From Tanypteryx hageni (lineage: Eukaryota > Arthropoda > Insecta > Odonata > Petaluridae), in contig CM054113.1 in NCBI GenBank assembly GCA_028673005.1, positions 71,248,500 to 71,312,499 on the forward strand: 64,000 nucleotides of DNA, in the 5' to 3' direction. Position numbers and translations under genes: made by a program. The stretch's first letter is position 1. Each line of letters begins with the position of its first letter. Shown piece after piece: positions 1-12,288 of the stretch. The notes beneath the pieces are model-generated. The model was not told the DNA's origin, made no database searches, and saw only the letters and a program-made list of their open reading frames with translations.

Positions 1-847
1 TCAAATTGTGTATATGCAAAGCACTGCTGGATTAAGCAAATAATGATAATTTATTCTTGCATGTGTTTCTCCTTAAATACTAGAGTGAATACCAGTACTT
101 GTTTACTAATCAGAATTGCTGACAAAACAAATATTACGTTCACAGAATTCTTTGAAAGGATCGATAGTTTTGATTACGACTGAGCTAGTTGCTATTTTGT
201 GGTGATATTGCAGGTTACTTATGAAGGATTGATAGAAAATAAAAATTGTAATTATGTCATATAAGTTACCTGAAAATTGGTGCATGTGATTTCCTGAGCT
301 ATATTGTGGAGAAAGAGGACATTAAGGGAGGCAGCTAAGAAATTCTGTCTTTAGAATGTGATGGTTGCAGAAGCTTTGAGGGCTAATAACCTTACATGAA
401 AAATGCATTTCTTTCGAAAATAAAAATTAAATTGACCTTAATATTGACAAATTATGTACTCAGTCACATAGAAAACTTTATTTTAAGTATGACATTAATA
501 ATTTTATTTAATGTGTGTGACTTACTTTTAATGGAGAGAGATTCACTTCTCTTTCTCTCAAGATAAAACCTAATATTCAGAATACATAACTGTTTTAATT
601 TCAATGAAGAATCCTATTTTAAATGCATTAAGAAGTTTTGTTTGTTAAAAATAAGGTTCATAAAACCTCATGTAATGTAAAAACATCTTTTAAGGCTGTG
701 AATTGAACTTTACACTGAGGAATGATTTACATCATATTATTCACGAGTTTCTGTGCCTCAAGTAAATCAGTACTTGTTTTATAAAGTCATATCTTTGTAA
801 ATAATTTTCGTAAAAGTTGGTAATACACGAGTGATTTTTTTTCTTAG
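1..847 (+). other. intronic sequence upstream of the UBA exon
   Basis: No coding exon is visible here. The stretch is AT-rich and ends in a pyrimidine-rich 3' splice site, a T run followed by CTTAG with the AG at 846-847, directly before an open reading frame that begins in phase 0. I infer it is the last intron of the gene whose final exon follows; the upstream exons lie outside the window. Confidence 0.6.
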
Positions 848-1084
848 GATTCCAATGGACGTGTGTACAGAGAGCCTCCTAGTGGACCGCAGCAGCAAAA
901 CCAACCTCAACGCCCTTTGGATGTGACAATGATCAATAGTTTGTCAAAACTTGCCAACATGGGTTTCTGTAACCTTCAATTAAATGAAGCATTGTTGCGA
1001 GTTCACAGCCATAACATTGCTGAAGTGGTTGATGCATTGCTTGACCGAGAAGATACGGACCCACTTCCCCAAGAAATTGTTTGA
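848..1084 (+). CDS. terminal exon of a UBA-domain protein (NBR1-like C terminus)
   Basis: The frame opens at the splice acceptor (AG at 846-847) with residues DSNGRVYREPP, so there is no true start here; the exon encodes 78 residues and ends at TGA 1082-1084. A Pro/Gln-rich linker leads into a ~40-residue UBA three-helix domain with the ligand-binding loop LANMGFC, then QLNEALLR, HNIAEVV and DALL, and a short acidic tail. The combination MGFC-x2-QLN-x2-LL-x2-H-x2-NI-x2-VV is close to the ubiquitin-binding UBA at the extreme C terminus of NBR1, an autophagy receptor that binds ubiquitinated cargo and Atg8/LC3 proteins in the cytosol. Position at the very end of the protein also fits NBR1. Identification rests on this one domain; another UBA protein is possible. 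A 3' UTR follows. Confidence 0.6.
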   Translation, partial: DSNGRVYREPPSGPQQQNQPQRPLDVTMINSLSKLANMGFCNLQLNEALLRVHSHNIAEVVDALLDREDTDPLPQEIV

Positions 1085-1925
1085 ATTTTTGTTGGTTGTA
1101 ATGTCTTTGAATGCCCCTTAAATGAGTATTGATGTAATAACAATGATAATACTGCTTCTGCCATTATCATATTTTGGAAGAGGATAACTATTTTTATCAA
1201 TCTTATTCCCTTGACTATCGTATTGTTTCTTATTAATTTAAATTCATATGAAACTGGATTATTAGTAATAACTAAATGGATTAATAACATAAAACTACTG
1301 CAGTGGTTGTGATTACAAAACTCTCCCTGTTGCCGGAATGATTGCCAACTATGCAGAGAAAAATTGCTTCATTGCAGTTTTTGAGTGCATTTAATGACAA
1401 AATTTGCACTTTTTAGCATCATAGATTAAAATTAGTTGTACATTGATACTGCAAAATGTAGTTATTCAATTTATCTTGCTTGGTGTGGGAAAAATTTATC
1501 GTAAAACATTATATTGTTTTAACCAACTGAATTTTCCATGTATTTGGGCATAGTATGCCAAAAAATGCAATATTAATTTTTAACTTGCAAAGATCTTAAT
1601 ACTATAGATAAAATTAGAGAATGTGATGGTCTCTATTCCATTTTAAGTATGCTTTAAATGTTACCATTTGACATGTTAAGCAGAAAATGAAACAGTTCTG
1701 GCTTATATTTTTTGTTTTTCAAGATTTTAAGATGTTCACCCAACATGCGATTGGTACTCAGTTGTTATGTTTTTTCTTCGATGTACACCCTGTATTTTAC
1801 TTAGGTTTTCTGCATAGATGTGTCAAAGCTGCATAGACCTTATCCACTGTTTGACGTACTCCATCTGTGGGAAAATGGGAACTGTATCAATTCTGGTGTA
1901 AATAAAGTGTTAATTGCACTGCATT
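1085..1925 (+). other. 3' UTR of the UBA-domain gene
   Basis: AT-rich non-coding sequence from the stop codon to shortly after the AATAAA hexamer at 1901. No intron signals or repeats stand out. The end is inferred from the hexamer, not from transcript evidence. Confidence 0.5.
1901..1906 (+). promoter_or_regulatory. candidate polyadenylation signal AATAAA
   Basis: A canonical AATAAA is followed by a GTGTTAATTG stretch and then a T-rich tract, the usual layout of a poly(A) signal and downstream element. It is about 820 bases after the stop codon. Cleavage would fall near 1920-1930. Confidence 0.5.
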
Positions 1926-3344
1926 TTTATTTACTTATTTTTTAAATATATTTGTTGAATTAATATATTTTCATTAAAAAAGCGTGAACTAGGATAGGAA
2001 ATTGTCAGTTTTAAGTGACTAACTGGGATACATATAATATGAAATAAATATAAAGATGACCAATACACTATACAGATGTAAATAATTAACCATGTCCTCG
2101 GTGATATTAACAATTTTATATTTGAGTAATTCATATTAGAATTATGATACAGTAAATTTTAATTGAAATTACATAATTAAATAGTGCAAATATACTCAAC
2201 CGTTTTATAGTGATAACAGTATTTTTTAAAAATTATCTAAAATAGGTGGGTTACCAGATGAGATCGGAAGGAAGAAGCTGGCCATTTCCTGTTAATGATC
2301 TGAAATTGTTTGTAAATGAGGAATATTAAAATTTACATTTTAACATATATGTATTATATTTTAATATATATATATATATATTCATCATTAAACATCTTAC
2401 TTCTACACAAAACATCTATAAACCTTACATTATGAATTTGGTAAACAAAATGAATTGCTATTTATTAAAGACAACATTTTAATTGTACATCTCCAATTAA
2501 CTCATCTTCAAGCGGTCTTGTCTACAGGAAATGGTCAAAATTCTATGCATGTCATATCCATACCCATTTCTTCAGGTATTGGATACATAAGCTCAAGATA
2601 CATTATCATTGAAACTGCTACGTTTTTCATCAAACTCATTCTCTTAGAGATGATCAAGTACCTAATTCTTTTACAATTAGTAGAATAAATGTGACTCAGC
2701 TGGCTTTCAAGCATACCTATAATTTTATCAAGAATACTTGAACATCTACAAAATAGTTGTCTTCTTATTAGATGGCACGGATTTTTCCCTTAAACACGCA
2801 TCCAAAAACTACAAAACCAGAAATATGATTCACTGAACTCATCTGTAAACATTCTCAAAAATATAACTGGTGGTTGATCAAGTGACAAAAAATAATATTT
2901 TAGAGCTGGGTACATTTGAAATGTATGTTTAATATCAGAAAAAAACGTTTTCAAATGACGTTTTGAAATTAATGTCTACAAAATCACAGAATTCCATAGG
3001 TTATTCAGTCCAAACTGTGTACACAGAAAAATAATTGAAATTTTTTAAAACTCGATGTCTATTGGCAGTAAATCTGACCCATGCTAAATACAATGATGTA
3101 GCACATGAGCTGGGCATCCAACACCCACCATATTCCCATTTTTAGTTGCTTTTCACTTTGAAAAGACATTCCTTACTCTACCTCTCATGACTCCACCAAA
3201 GTATGTGCTACAGTTATCACCTCCAAATTCAATACACTTACACTCAAAATTCCTTTCTTACAGAGTGTCAGAAATCGTGCTTGAAATTGTTGTTGAAGTT
3301 TCATTTGAAACACTTTGAAGATAAAAAAATAGCATTTGCTTAAA
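1926..3344. other. AT-rich intergenic DNA, nothing recognised
   Basis: Includes a short (TA)n run near 2366-2380. The 77-codon open frame at 2455-2688 has no recognisable motif and looks like chance. Confidence 0.5.
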
Positions 3345-4070
3345 ATAGTGTGAATAAAACCGAGCTTTTGCCTAATGCTTTAAGCATATGCTTAAACTTT
3401 TTTAAGTGAGGTAAAGGGCCTGCTAAGATATTTTTAAGTACCTACTCTATTTTTATGATAATTGATCCTAAAGATAAATATGGCAGTTTATGGTGACAAG
3501 AAAGGTTAGAAAATACGAGAAAAGTTACAACAACCAACGGGTATAAAAATTTATATCGTTTCTCTTAAGAAAATGTTAAGTATATTTCAAATCTTTTACT
3601 CGGAGCACTGTCTTCCAAACAGAAGATAAAAATATTTTTAAGGTATTTAAGTGATCGCCAATTTCAAATAGGAGTCGGGGAAGATCACGTACAATGCACA
3701 ACTGTATGTAAGACAGTAAAATTTGTGGCGTCCAAAATCAATATTGAGGCAAATGACTGAATAAAATTACTAGAATTGAATAAAAATGCACCCATGATTT
3801 GTGATATTATCGAATTCGGTTATATAAGAAATAGTTTAAAAAAATATTACCTACTCAATATATTTATATTTTTAGTTTGAAATTCAACTATGTATAACTT
3901 TAAAAGTAAACAAAAACAAATGAGGGAAGAGTTGCAAAGACCTTTCTTCCGTAAAATTTAAGCAATTGCTTAAAACTGACAATGCGTAGCAAATGCAGAT
4001 CAAACATTTATTCACTCAATATGAAGCAAATGCTTTTAGCATTTGCTTAATTTTTCTTCACTCGACCCAT
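3345..4070. repeat. candidate MITE with palindromic GCTTAA-type ends
   Basis: The left end carries AAGCATATGCTTAA near 3382-3395. The right end carries AAGCAATTGCTTAA near 3960 and a larger inverted repeat, AAGCAAATGC-TTTT-AGCATTTGCTTAA, near 4024-4051. The outer ends, AGTGTGAATAAAACC on the left and the complement of TTTTTCTTCACTCGACC on the right, look like a degraded terminal inverted pair. No coding sequence. The element boundaries are not proven and no target duplication was identified. Confidence 0.4.
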
Positions 4071-4810
4071 TTTTTTTAGCCTTCATTCATCACAATATCA
4101 AAATAACCCATCTATGGGTCTTTCAGCATAAATAAGTACATATCAGAAATAAATCAGGACGGCAGGGCAAAGTTCAAAAATAAGGACATGCCCTGCTAAA
4201 CAAGGATATCTGGAAACCTTAAATACTGGAGAACGAAACACTAATTATTGTTTTATTATTAACTAATCTTTATGAAGATATTTTAAATCGACATATTTTA
4301 ACATTCGATTCGAAAGATGCTGAATTTTCGAATGATTATTTTAATATTTAATCAGGTGACAATTGCGTTTTCAGAATGACTCGATATCGAAGGGCTTCGG
4401 TAGCGATTTATTTTTTGGCGGTACGACTTACGTTAGACATTTTGATTACGTGATCACTACATAACTGCTTTATGGCAATAGTTTGTTAAGTTTAAAGTAT
4501 TGGCGTCAAGTCTTTCGGAGTCCTAGTTTAATGTGATTAAGAGGTCAAATGAAAACATCATGTGTTGGGAGGAAGCTATAAGGTGAGCTAGAAATTTCAT
4601 TTGATGATTTATTCAATTTTTGAAGTGATATAAAAATGCTAATAGGATATAATTGCCGCCAAGCTAGGGATGCTTATGTTTTTTGTATGTTATGTTTTAA
4701 AAAAATGTGCTTGTAGGAAGTAATAGGAATCTTTCCCACATTCAACTACGATAATTTCCATGGCTACTTCGCACTCTGTTGCCCTATTTTAGCCGTAGAA
4801 GTAATGTTGC

Positions 4811-5175
4811 CAGGGCCGGTTTCAGACATCCTGAGGCTCCCAGCGCTTTCAGATATGCGGACCCTATAAATCTGAAGGGAATTCATAATAAATTAATTCC
4901 AGTGTGTAAGATTTAAAAAAAATTATTGGTAACCGTGATTTGATTTGGATTACAAAAAAGTTAAGTGTTAACGATGAATATAACTTATCTAAGTGTAACA
5001 GTCGACGGTTTAAAGCAGAAAATTTCCTAAAATTCCGGTAATTCTTCTGTGAAACACTTCCAACGATCAGGGTCACCCATATGGATAATAATATGGAACA
5101 CGAGAGAGAATACATTCGGGGATTCACGAAACGAAAGGGGAGGAGCCAATGGATGTTCACTTTAGCATAGCTCTC
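4811..5175 (+). mobile_element. hAT terminal fragment
   Basis: Starts with CAGGGCCGGTTTCAGACATC and continues with GAGGCTCCCAGCGC, resembling hAT termini of the CAGGGCCGG class also seen at 20209 in this window. No partner end or 8-bp duplication was found; the Harbinger element begins immediately to the right, so the fragment may have been interrupted. The 98-codon antisense frame inside it has no motif. Confidence 0.4.
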
Positions 5176-6225
5176 TCAGGCCCGGTTGCATAAAGATTAC
5201 GTTATGTAACCGAAGTATGAGATCCATAAATTTATGGAACTCATAACTCAAGTCGGTTTTTCTCTCCATAACTTCTGTCTCAATAGTAATTGGTCCAATA
5301 ACGTGCTTCTCGTATAGCCGCTAGATGGTGAGACATATATAGCAGAAAATGAATAGATTTGGGAATATCGATCGTCACTTTTTTCGTTGTTTACTAAACG
5401 TGATACACCTTGATTGTGAAAATCTGTAGAATCTCCGAGAAAAATCTCTCTACTAGTTATAGAACCTTAGAAATATCTGTACAAGGCATATTTGAATGCT
5501 AAATTCTGTTTCAGCTATTCATATTTAAGGAATACTAGATATAGTAACTCTATTTTTTAAACTAAATGATAACATTAGAATTTTTGGAAATAGTAAAAAT
5601 TTATTGATGTAAACCAAAGGAGCTATATAAGGAGTACATAATTGTAATTAGACTCCCCGTTGAGGTATTTGTTATTATTAATCAAATGAAATATTTAAGG
5701 AAAATCAGTGTTAGTCAGTGGTGTCTTCATATGAACATGATGTTTAATAAAGTTTAATCACTTAATTTTCTTTCATAAAATTTAATTTGAATAAATCATA
5801 ATAGGGAAATGTTATAAACAATGTGACGTTTTTAAATCGAACGTATACAAAATCTTGGACAAAATATAAAGGAAAACATCTAATCACATATTGCATTAAA
5901 TGGAAATATGCAAGCCGTTATATAACTTGAAGATAAGCAATTCTTCACTGCAGCCTTGGAATGAGCTTCTTCTGTTCCCAAATTATTCTACAGGACTAAT
6001 TTTTTAGCAGAAATTGTTACAAATGATTGAATATAGCGTAATTTGTAGTATCGTAATTTCAGTTAATTTATTTCATTACAAATTGAAAAATCCGAGCATT
6101 TGTATATAATGTTTTCTTTAAAACATCTGTTGATTCAGCATATATGAGAGAAAAAATCTGAAGGAGCATAAAAATCTGTAGCTCCACAGATAAATCTGTA
6201 GGAACGGCAACATTGCGTTGGAGAA

Positions 6226-8148
6226 ATGGCAAAGCGAGGGAGAAACTTTAACGACTTTGAAAAAAACCTCATAGTAGATCTTGTAACAGATTTTAAGGCC
6301 ATAATCGAAAACAAGGAAACATGGAGTATCTACAAAAGAAAAATTGAAAGCATGGGAGGAAATTATGGAGAGATACAATGCTGCATGTCAGACAGGGCCA
6401 AGAACTCATAAGCAGCTTCATGCACTATATGACTTCCTAAAAAAGAAGGCCCGAACTGACCAGCACAATGATAACGTAAGTACCTATGTTACCGATTTCC
6501 GAATATTACTTGAAACCACTTGTCTCCTAACAGGCAAGATTAAATCTTTATTAAAATGTCTATGCTAATATTTGCAGTAATGAAATTGGGGTGTATTACA
6601 CTGCATTCATCACCGTTATGATTTATATCGAATTAATAGATGTCATATTTGAAAGTTACTGTTTGGAAAAAATCTAAATTTGATAATATTTGCTTTTATC
6701 ACGATATCATAATTGGTAATTATTATAGGTGGAACTCTACAAGACTGGTGGTGGAGTTTTTACCAGTAAGCTAGATAAAATAGGCGAAAAAATCATTTCT
6801 GTTTTGACGCCGCAGTTCCAGCCACTTGAGACAGCCTATGATTCAAGTTCAGCATTCTATGGAAATGGTAATTAAAATATATATATATATAAATATATAT
6901 ATATGTATTTTAGAAAGGGCTTCCATCTCTCCTTGATTCACATATTCTGCACATTTAGAACTAATACAATACATTACACAAAGTGTACTATTAGTAACAC
7001 TGCTTAGGCCTTGGATAAAATGTTAAAAACCTTGGAAAATGGAATGGGATCTAAATACTATATAGTTGAAATATATTCTTGTAATAATCTTCAAGTTTAC
7101 GTTAGTAAATAAAAATATGGGCCTAAAATGAGCATATGAACTTTATTTAGGTCCAGAAAGGTGTGAACAACATTACATACAGCAATATTGCCCAAAAACA
7201 ATGATAAACAACATGTGCAACAGAAGTCATGTCATTTATTTAAAAAAAATTTGTATTGTTGTACAGTTAAAAAGTGGAAGAATAAAACAATATCTATTTA
7301 ACTAGATGATATTTTTATGGTTTATTATCAAATCATTTTATATATTTTATAAATGATTTTATATTAAACCATACTTGAATTATTTACACATTTCTCTGTA
7401 ATTCATTTCTTTGGGTTTCATTTGAGGGTTGGGTTGAAGTAAATGGTGGTTTCAACCTAAATAAAGCTCATATTTTTATTTTGAGCCCATGCTATAATTT
7501 ATTAACATCATCTGTTAGATTATCTTCTTTGCAATAAAATGAAATTTTATTAGACAAAAATGAAATATAATGTATAGCAAATACCATAAACAATATTAGC
7601 CTAGCAAATTATTTTCTATTTTGGAAACATTTGTAATGTAAGATTAATAACTTCATTTGTCTGCACCCACACAGGAGATGTAACATTTGTAGTAGATGAT
7701 GATGCAGACCTAGTAGTTGAGGGTACAAGCTCTGCAGGGGAATCTTCCCACAATATAAATAGTGTTTGTCATATAACAACTTCATCACCTCCTCCATCCA
7801 CTAATGCTGTCACTCCAGCAGTTGCATCTGGATTTTCAAAAAAGGAAAGGAGGGACATGTCTGCATTACATGCACTTAATGCAACAATAAAAAAAAAGAA
7901 AAATGTCCAAAGATCTATTTCAAACAGATTCACGAAAAAAATGTAAAATTCTTGATTTAGAGCTGAAATTAAAGCAAGAAGTATACAAAAAAACAATGAC
8001 ATTAATGGAGAGAGAACAAGAAGTTAAAGATGTAGACCTGGAGACAAAGATCATTTAGAAGAAAATAATGGAAATAGACCTGAAAATAAAACTACTTCAA
8101 TATAAGGAAATGAAAAGTTTAGATCACAGCAGTGAAGATGGAGATTAA
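6226..8148 (+). pseudogene. Harbinger accessory gene: zeste/MSANTD3-like Myb-SANT protein
   Basis: Three exons can be read: 6226-6475, 6729-6867 and 7675 onward, with GT/AG borders that join in frame (NDN to VELYKTGGG, and YGN to GDVTF). Exon 1 encodes a Myb/SANT-like domain (MAKRGRNFNDFEKNLIVDLV, then after a one-base shift near 6335 KAWEEIMERYNAACQTG and LYDFLKKKAR). Exon 2 carries the family's YKTGGG motif. Exon 3 is acidic/Ser-rich and then basic; its first frame stops at 7944-7946 after an A-rich run, while a shifted frame continues as a coiled coil (LDLELKLKQEVYKKT) through one TAG at about 8056 to TAA 8146-8148. In the superfamily this protein binds the element ends and helps import the transposase. 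Two frameshifts and one stop make it dead. Confidence 0.8.
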
Positions 8149-8402
8149 TTATAGTATAGAATTATTTTTACATTTAAGTGAATCTGTTATATATTGCTAT
8201 TATATGAATCTTGTAATGTTTTTATTCTCATAATGAAAGTATTAAGTAAATGAGTTTCATTAAAATTCTGTGTTTTAACTACCTGCTTAGAAAATGTTAT
8301 GATTAACTGCATACTAGGAAATTGACTGTTTCATTAGTTGCTACCTGTAACATTTCAACAACAAATATTTCATTGTTTAGTAAAAAATTTACCTTTAATT
8401 TA

Positions 8403-9429
8403 TCAACTAAAATATGTGTTAATTAAAGCTGTTCGAGTTGCATTCCCTCTAATATCTTGATTTTGAAATCCATCTGGCACATCCGGGTCATGAAGTGGAA
8501 TATCACCTTGGTCCTCAGGTAGATCATCTCCCTTGTTGTGAAGCACTGCCGTACCAACAATCACAGCTAATGTAGTTTTTATAGTTGTTCGCATCCCCAA
8601 GGCTAAGCAAGGAAACCTCCTCTTCCAGACACCAATGGACCTCTCAACAGTGTTGCGTGTATGAATATGAGCAGCATTGTATCTGTGCTCAGCTTCAGTT
8701 GCAGGGTTCAGGAGAGGTGTCATAAGAAAACTTCTGCAGATGCCCATTACCAAGTTCCCTTGCCTCAAACTGAGCACGAAGATAGGATGCATTAAAAATG
8801 GTGCTATCATGTGTTGATCCAGGCCAGCAAGCAACAATATCGCAAATTCTCAAGTCTGCACTGCATACTAGTTGTGTATTCAGTGAAAAATACCCCTTTC
8901 TATTCCTATACAGTTCAGCTTGATCACCACCAGGGGACTGGATAGAAATATGGGTACAATCAATGCACCCTAATACACCAGGAAATCTTCGAATGTTGAA
9001 AAACATGACTTTTGCATTTGTTGCCTCTTCATTATTCCTTGGCATGTATATATACTGTGGACGTAGCAGAGCTATAAAATGGGTTACTCTCCTTAAGATT
9101 CTGCATACTGTAGATTTATGGACATTAAAATTGTCTCCTATTACAATTTGGAATGTCCCAGTGGCATAAAACGTTAATGCAATAAGTAATTGATTACGTG
9201 CAGAGATTGACATGTTCCTATTGGTTGTTGGTTCTAGGTTAGGCCAAATTTCATGAAGAAGGCCCATTACAATTTCCTTTGACAATATAAATCGAGCCTT
9301 AAATTCATCACCATCATAGATTTCAAAAGGATTGTTGCGATTTCTGATATACCTTGGCATTGGTAATGCTCGAAAAATATTGAATATTTCTTCATCCGAT
9401 GAAGAAGACGATGATGAAGGCAAGTCCAT
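8403..9429 (-). pseudogene. HARBI1-like Harbinger DDE transposase, frameshifted
   Basis: Read on minus from ATG at 9429 (MDLPSSSSSSSDEE), the protein has a helical N-terminal region, the helix-turn-helix-like stretch FNVHKSTVCRILRRVTHFIA, and the DDE nuclease fold. Catalytic D157 lies in GVLGCIDCTHI and D208 in CWPGSTHDSTIF. The frame shifts near 8740: the C-terminal part SFLMTPLLNPATEAEHRYN and TRNTVERSIGVWKRRF (the third acidic residue, E) is in another frame, and the GDxGYP-like block normally between them seems missing. The alternative upstream ATG at 9558 adds a hydrophobic 43-residue leader not typical of the family. The protein cuts and rejoins the element ends in the nucleus; this copy is inactive as written. 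Confidence 0.85.
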
Positions 9430-10055
9430 GCTGTAAAACGTATGAAAGTCAACAGTAAAAGCAGTAACTATTAATAGGTTTTTTGTTAGCCAGGTACTAG
9501 ATACAACATTACGCAAAAAAACAATACCGCACAAATTTATATAGCAATAGCTTTGCAAGAAATAGAATACCGAACAAAACGTAATCTTTATAGAAATTAT
9601 GAGAGAAACGGCAAAATAAATAACAATAATTTATAAAGTCGACATTAAAATAACCTAACCAATTAACTAAAACAAACGTAATTGATAATAAAGGAAATAA
9701 CACACTAATGTAAATAATCACACTATTTCAGCATAGTATATCTCAAATTGTATGATTCTAACCTAGACAAAATCCTGCTATTGATTGTAATGTTGTAATT
9801 ACACTGTTTCCGTTAATATGAACACTGTATAAACAATATTACAAGTAACAAAACATAAAACTTCCGCAATCTTAGATTTTTGTGGAACTCGTAATCTTTT
9901 AACCGTACGCTTACGTAGCGATAGGTTATGGAAAGCCTTATGGAACCTATAACTGCTATTGAACGTTTCAGAAACGGTTTTTAAGAATTTTTCGTGACTT
10001 ATTGACTACATAGGTCTATCGATTCCATAACTCGCGTTTAAGAAACCGGGCATCA

Positions 10056-12121
10056 GTGATGGAAACCAGCTAACGCTTGCAATGTGATCCAAGGAGCGTA
10101 AACACTAGCAGGAGTAGAGGGAAGGATACCCTTGATACCCTATCTGTACTAAACTCAAAAATATTTGCAACACTAGGAAATTTGTTGCGAAATGTAACTG
10201 GAGCTCCTGCCAACGAGGCGACAAAGCTCCAAGGAGTGTTGTCGAGTTATTGAAATCTTTCAGAAACAGCTAATTTTTTTGTTTTTGTAACCCATTTCCA
10301 ATTAAAGAACACTGAGCAATATTGTCAGATGTAGGGTTGCGGCCTCCTCTTATAGGAATGGGGGGATTGAATCTCAACCTTATTCGAAGTGCGTTAGCTG
10401 GCTGACTGTCGACCCTCTTTTTGAGGGCAATGATGTGGCTTAAACTTAAAATTACTCAAAACAATTATAGCTTTTACTCTACCGAAATCACGCGCACAGC
10501 ATAAACGGACAAAATAAAGTACACCATGCATGACTCGTATGATAAAAGGACGATAGCATTTTTAGTTATATATTATTGAAATATTTTTAAAACCTGTCTG
10601 AAACATTAAGGTGTGCCCGGGTACCCCCGGCAAACCCCGAAGTTTCGCCGTTGTGCTTAGAATATAAGTATGTACGCAATCGGTAATAGCGATGCGCTTT
10701 GGTATACTCTTTTAGTGACAAAAGAAAAATTGTTAAATTCGTATATTTCTTTTAATATAAAAATTGTTAGCGTGTCAATTTTCCATCAAAAGACTGAGGC
10801 CTCTGGCGGTAGCCGGGTTCGCCTATGCGTTAAAACGGCAGTGAATGTTGCACATTATCTCTTGCGTTCATTTCAGCTATATTAAACACATTTATTTAAG
10901 TGGATTGCAATACTTATTAAAATTTAGTAAATATATTAAAATCGGACATCATTTATTGGTCAAGCAACCTTTTATTGCATCTCAATATAGTTATATACAG
11001 AAACTTAAGAAGAAACTGATATTGCTGCTATACCTATTTAAATAATATAGAAATAGTATTTTCTTTTAAATGTTTGTGGCCTTTATAAGTTATCATTAAT
11101 TCCTGAGCAGAATTCCGAGTAACTTAATTTATACAGTGATTGACGAGTGTGAGGCGCTGAGTGATTAGTTCGTGAAACCAGAATTTTGTCGCTACATCAT
11201 TTTATTTAGTTTAGGGATGCTTGGCCATCTTTATATTTTAGTTGCACGTATTAACTAATATGCAAGGTAGTTGAATTTCAGTCTCGAATTAGTTGAAAAT
11301 TTAGCATGAAATTCGATAAAACAACTAGCTATGTATCTCAAAATAAGAAATTTGATTTACGTGAATATTTGACTCATTATTTTCGAATTTGGCCTCGGTA
11401 CCTTATTGCTTCTTCACGCCATCTGTCGATGGACGAAAGACTTACTTATTTACACTCAACATTCCGTTGCTATGGAAACGGAGTAAAATATGATTAATTA
11501 TGAACTCAACTTTCTCTGATATCAGCAAGAAACGGGCTGCAGGAGAGTTAATTTTCTGATATAAACGTAAACTATTTTAAGGTATTATTGTATGCATTTT
11601 AGAATAAATGAAATTATTATACGAACTAATGTATTTGAACATAGTTTCAACGCGTTATTGCGTTGCCACTAAATTTTATGCTAGTACTGTTGCTGACAAA
11701 AGTTCGTATTGGCTCTTTTTATATGGCAGCTAGGAGCCTTGATAGAAGATTTTTATAATAGAAGAAGTCAATTAATCAACAGTGTTTGGAGGTCCTTTGG
11801 TTGTTCTATAAAATTTTAACTTCCCCATTCTCCTGGGCGAATGAACCATTGAGAGAGGTCAAGCAGCAGTTCCCATGATCATCGTGTACGCGAGTCTTGT
11901 ATGATTTGTAAGTATCATAATTCTCTTCTCTTTTCACTGCCAATTCAAGGGTATCGGGTTTATTTTTATGTTTACCATGGTGCTATTTTCATTTTTCCGT
12001 TAATTAACAATCGGTGAGAATGAAATCGCGAACTTGATTGTAACATTCTTAACCCTAAGTGTATGTACCAAGCTATTTTCACTCCTTTGCAATCTCACTA
12101 TCTAACAAGATATAATAAAAA
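10056..12121. other. intergenic DNA, no gene recognised
   Basis: Some GC-richer patches (10075-10240, 10330-10430, and the Pro-codon-like patch at 10610-10655) stand out, but no domain, splice structure or transposon end was recognised. Small open frames at 10670-11497 look like chance. Confidence 0.4.
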
Positions 12122-12288
12122 GTCATCATCATAGGTAGTCTGTCCGGAGACAAGTCCGTGATTATTCATGGTTAAACCTGGTTCTCCATATACTCCTATT
12201 TTCCGCTGTCTTCTTCATATCTTTATAACACTGTTTCCCTTTCAAATCGTCTATCAACTGAAATCTTTTCCTACCTCTTTCCCTTTTT
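12122..12288 (-). mobile_element. 3' end of an RTE-like non-LTR retrotransposon (family A)
   Basis: On minus it encodes the C-terminal end RERGRKRFQLIDDLKGK ... ENRSIWRTRFNHE and stops, followed by a GGACAGACTACCTATGATGATG-like tail. The same protein end and tail occur at 27265-27440 and 44395-44575. Tails of short TGA/ATG repeats are usual for RTE-type elements. A Helentron-like repeat begins at 12289, directly at an A run (T run on plus) of the retrotransposon. Confidence 0.75.

Larger units (their letters stand above)
5179..10052. mobile_element. complete but decayed PIF/Harbinger DNA transposon
   Basis: The left end reads GGCCCGGTTGCATAAAG and the right end, read inward, TGCCCGGTTTCTTAAAC; the two stay similar for about 28 bases down to a shared GTTATG. 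A TCA trinucleotide flanks both ends (5176-5178 and 10053-10055), matching the 3-bp duplication usual for Harbinger. Inside are two convergent genes typical of the superfamily: a Myb/SANT-like DNA-binding protein on plus and a HARBI1-like DDE transposase on minus. Length is ~4.87 kb. Both genes are frameshifted, so the copy should not move by itself. The gap 6890-7670 is the intron of the plus gene; the outer ~1 kb (5207-6225) and ~0.6 kb (9430-10024) hold no other gene. Confidence 0.85.
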
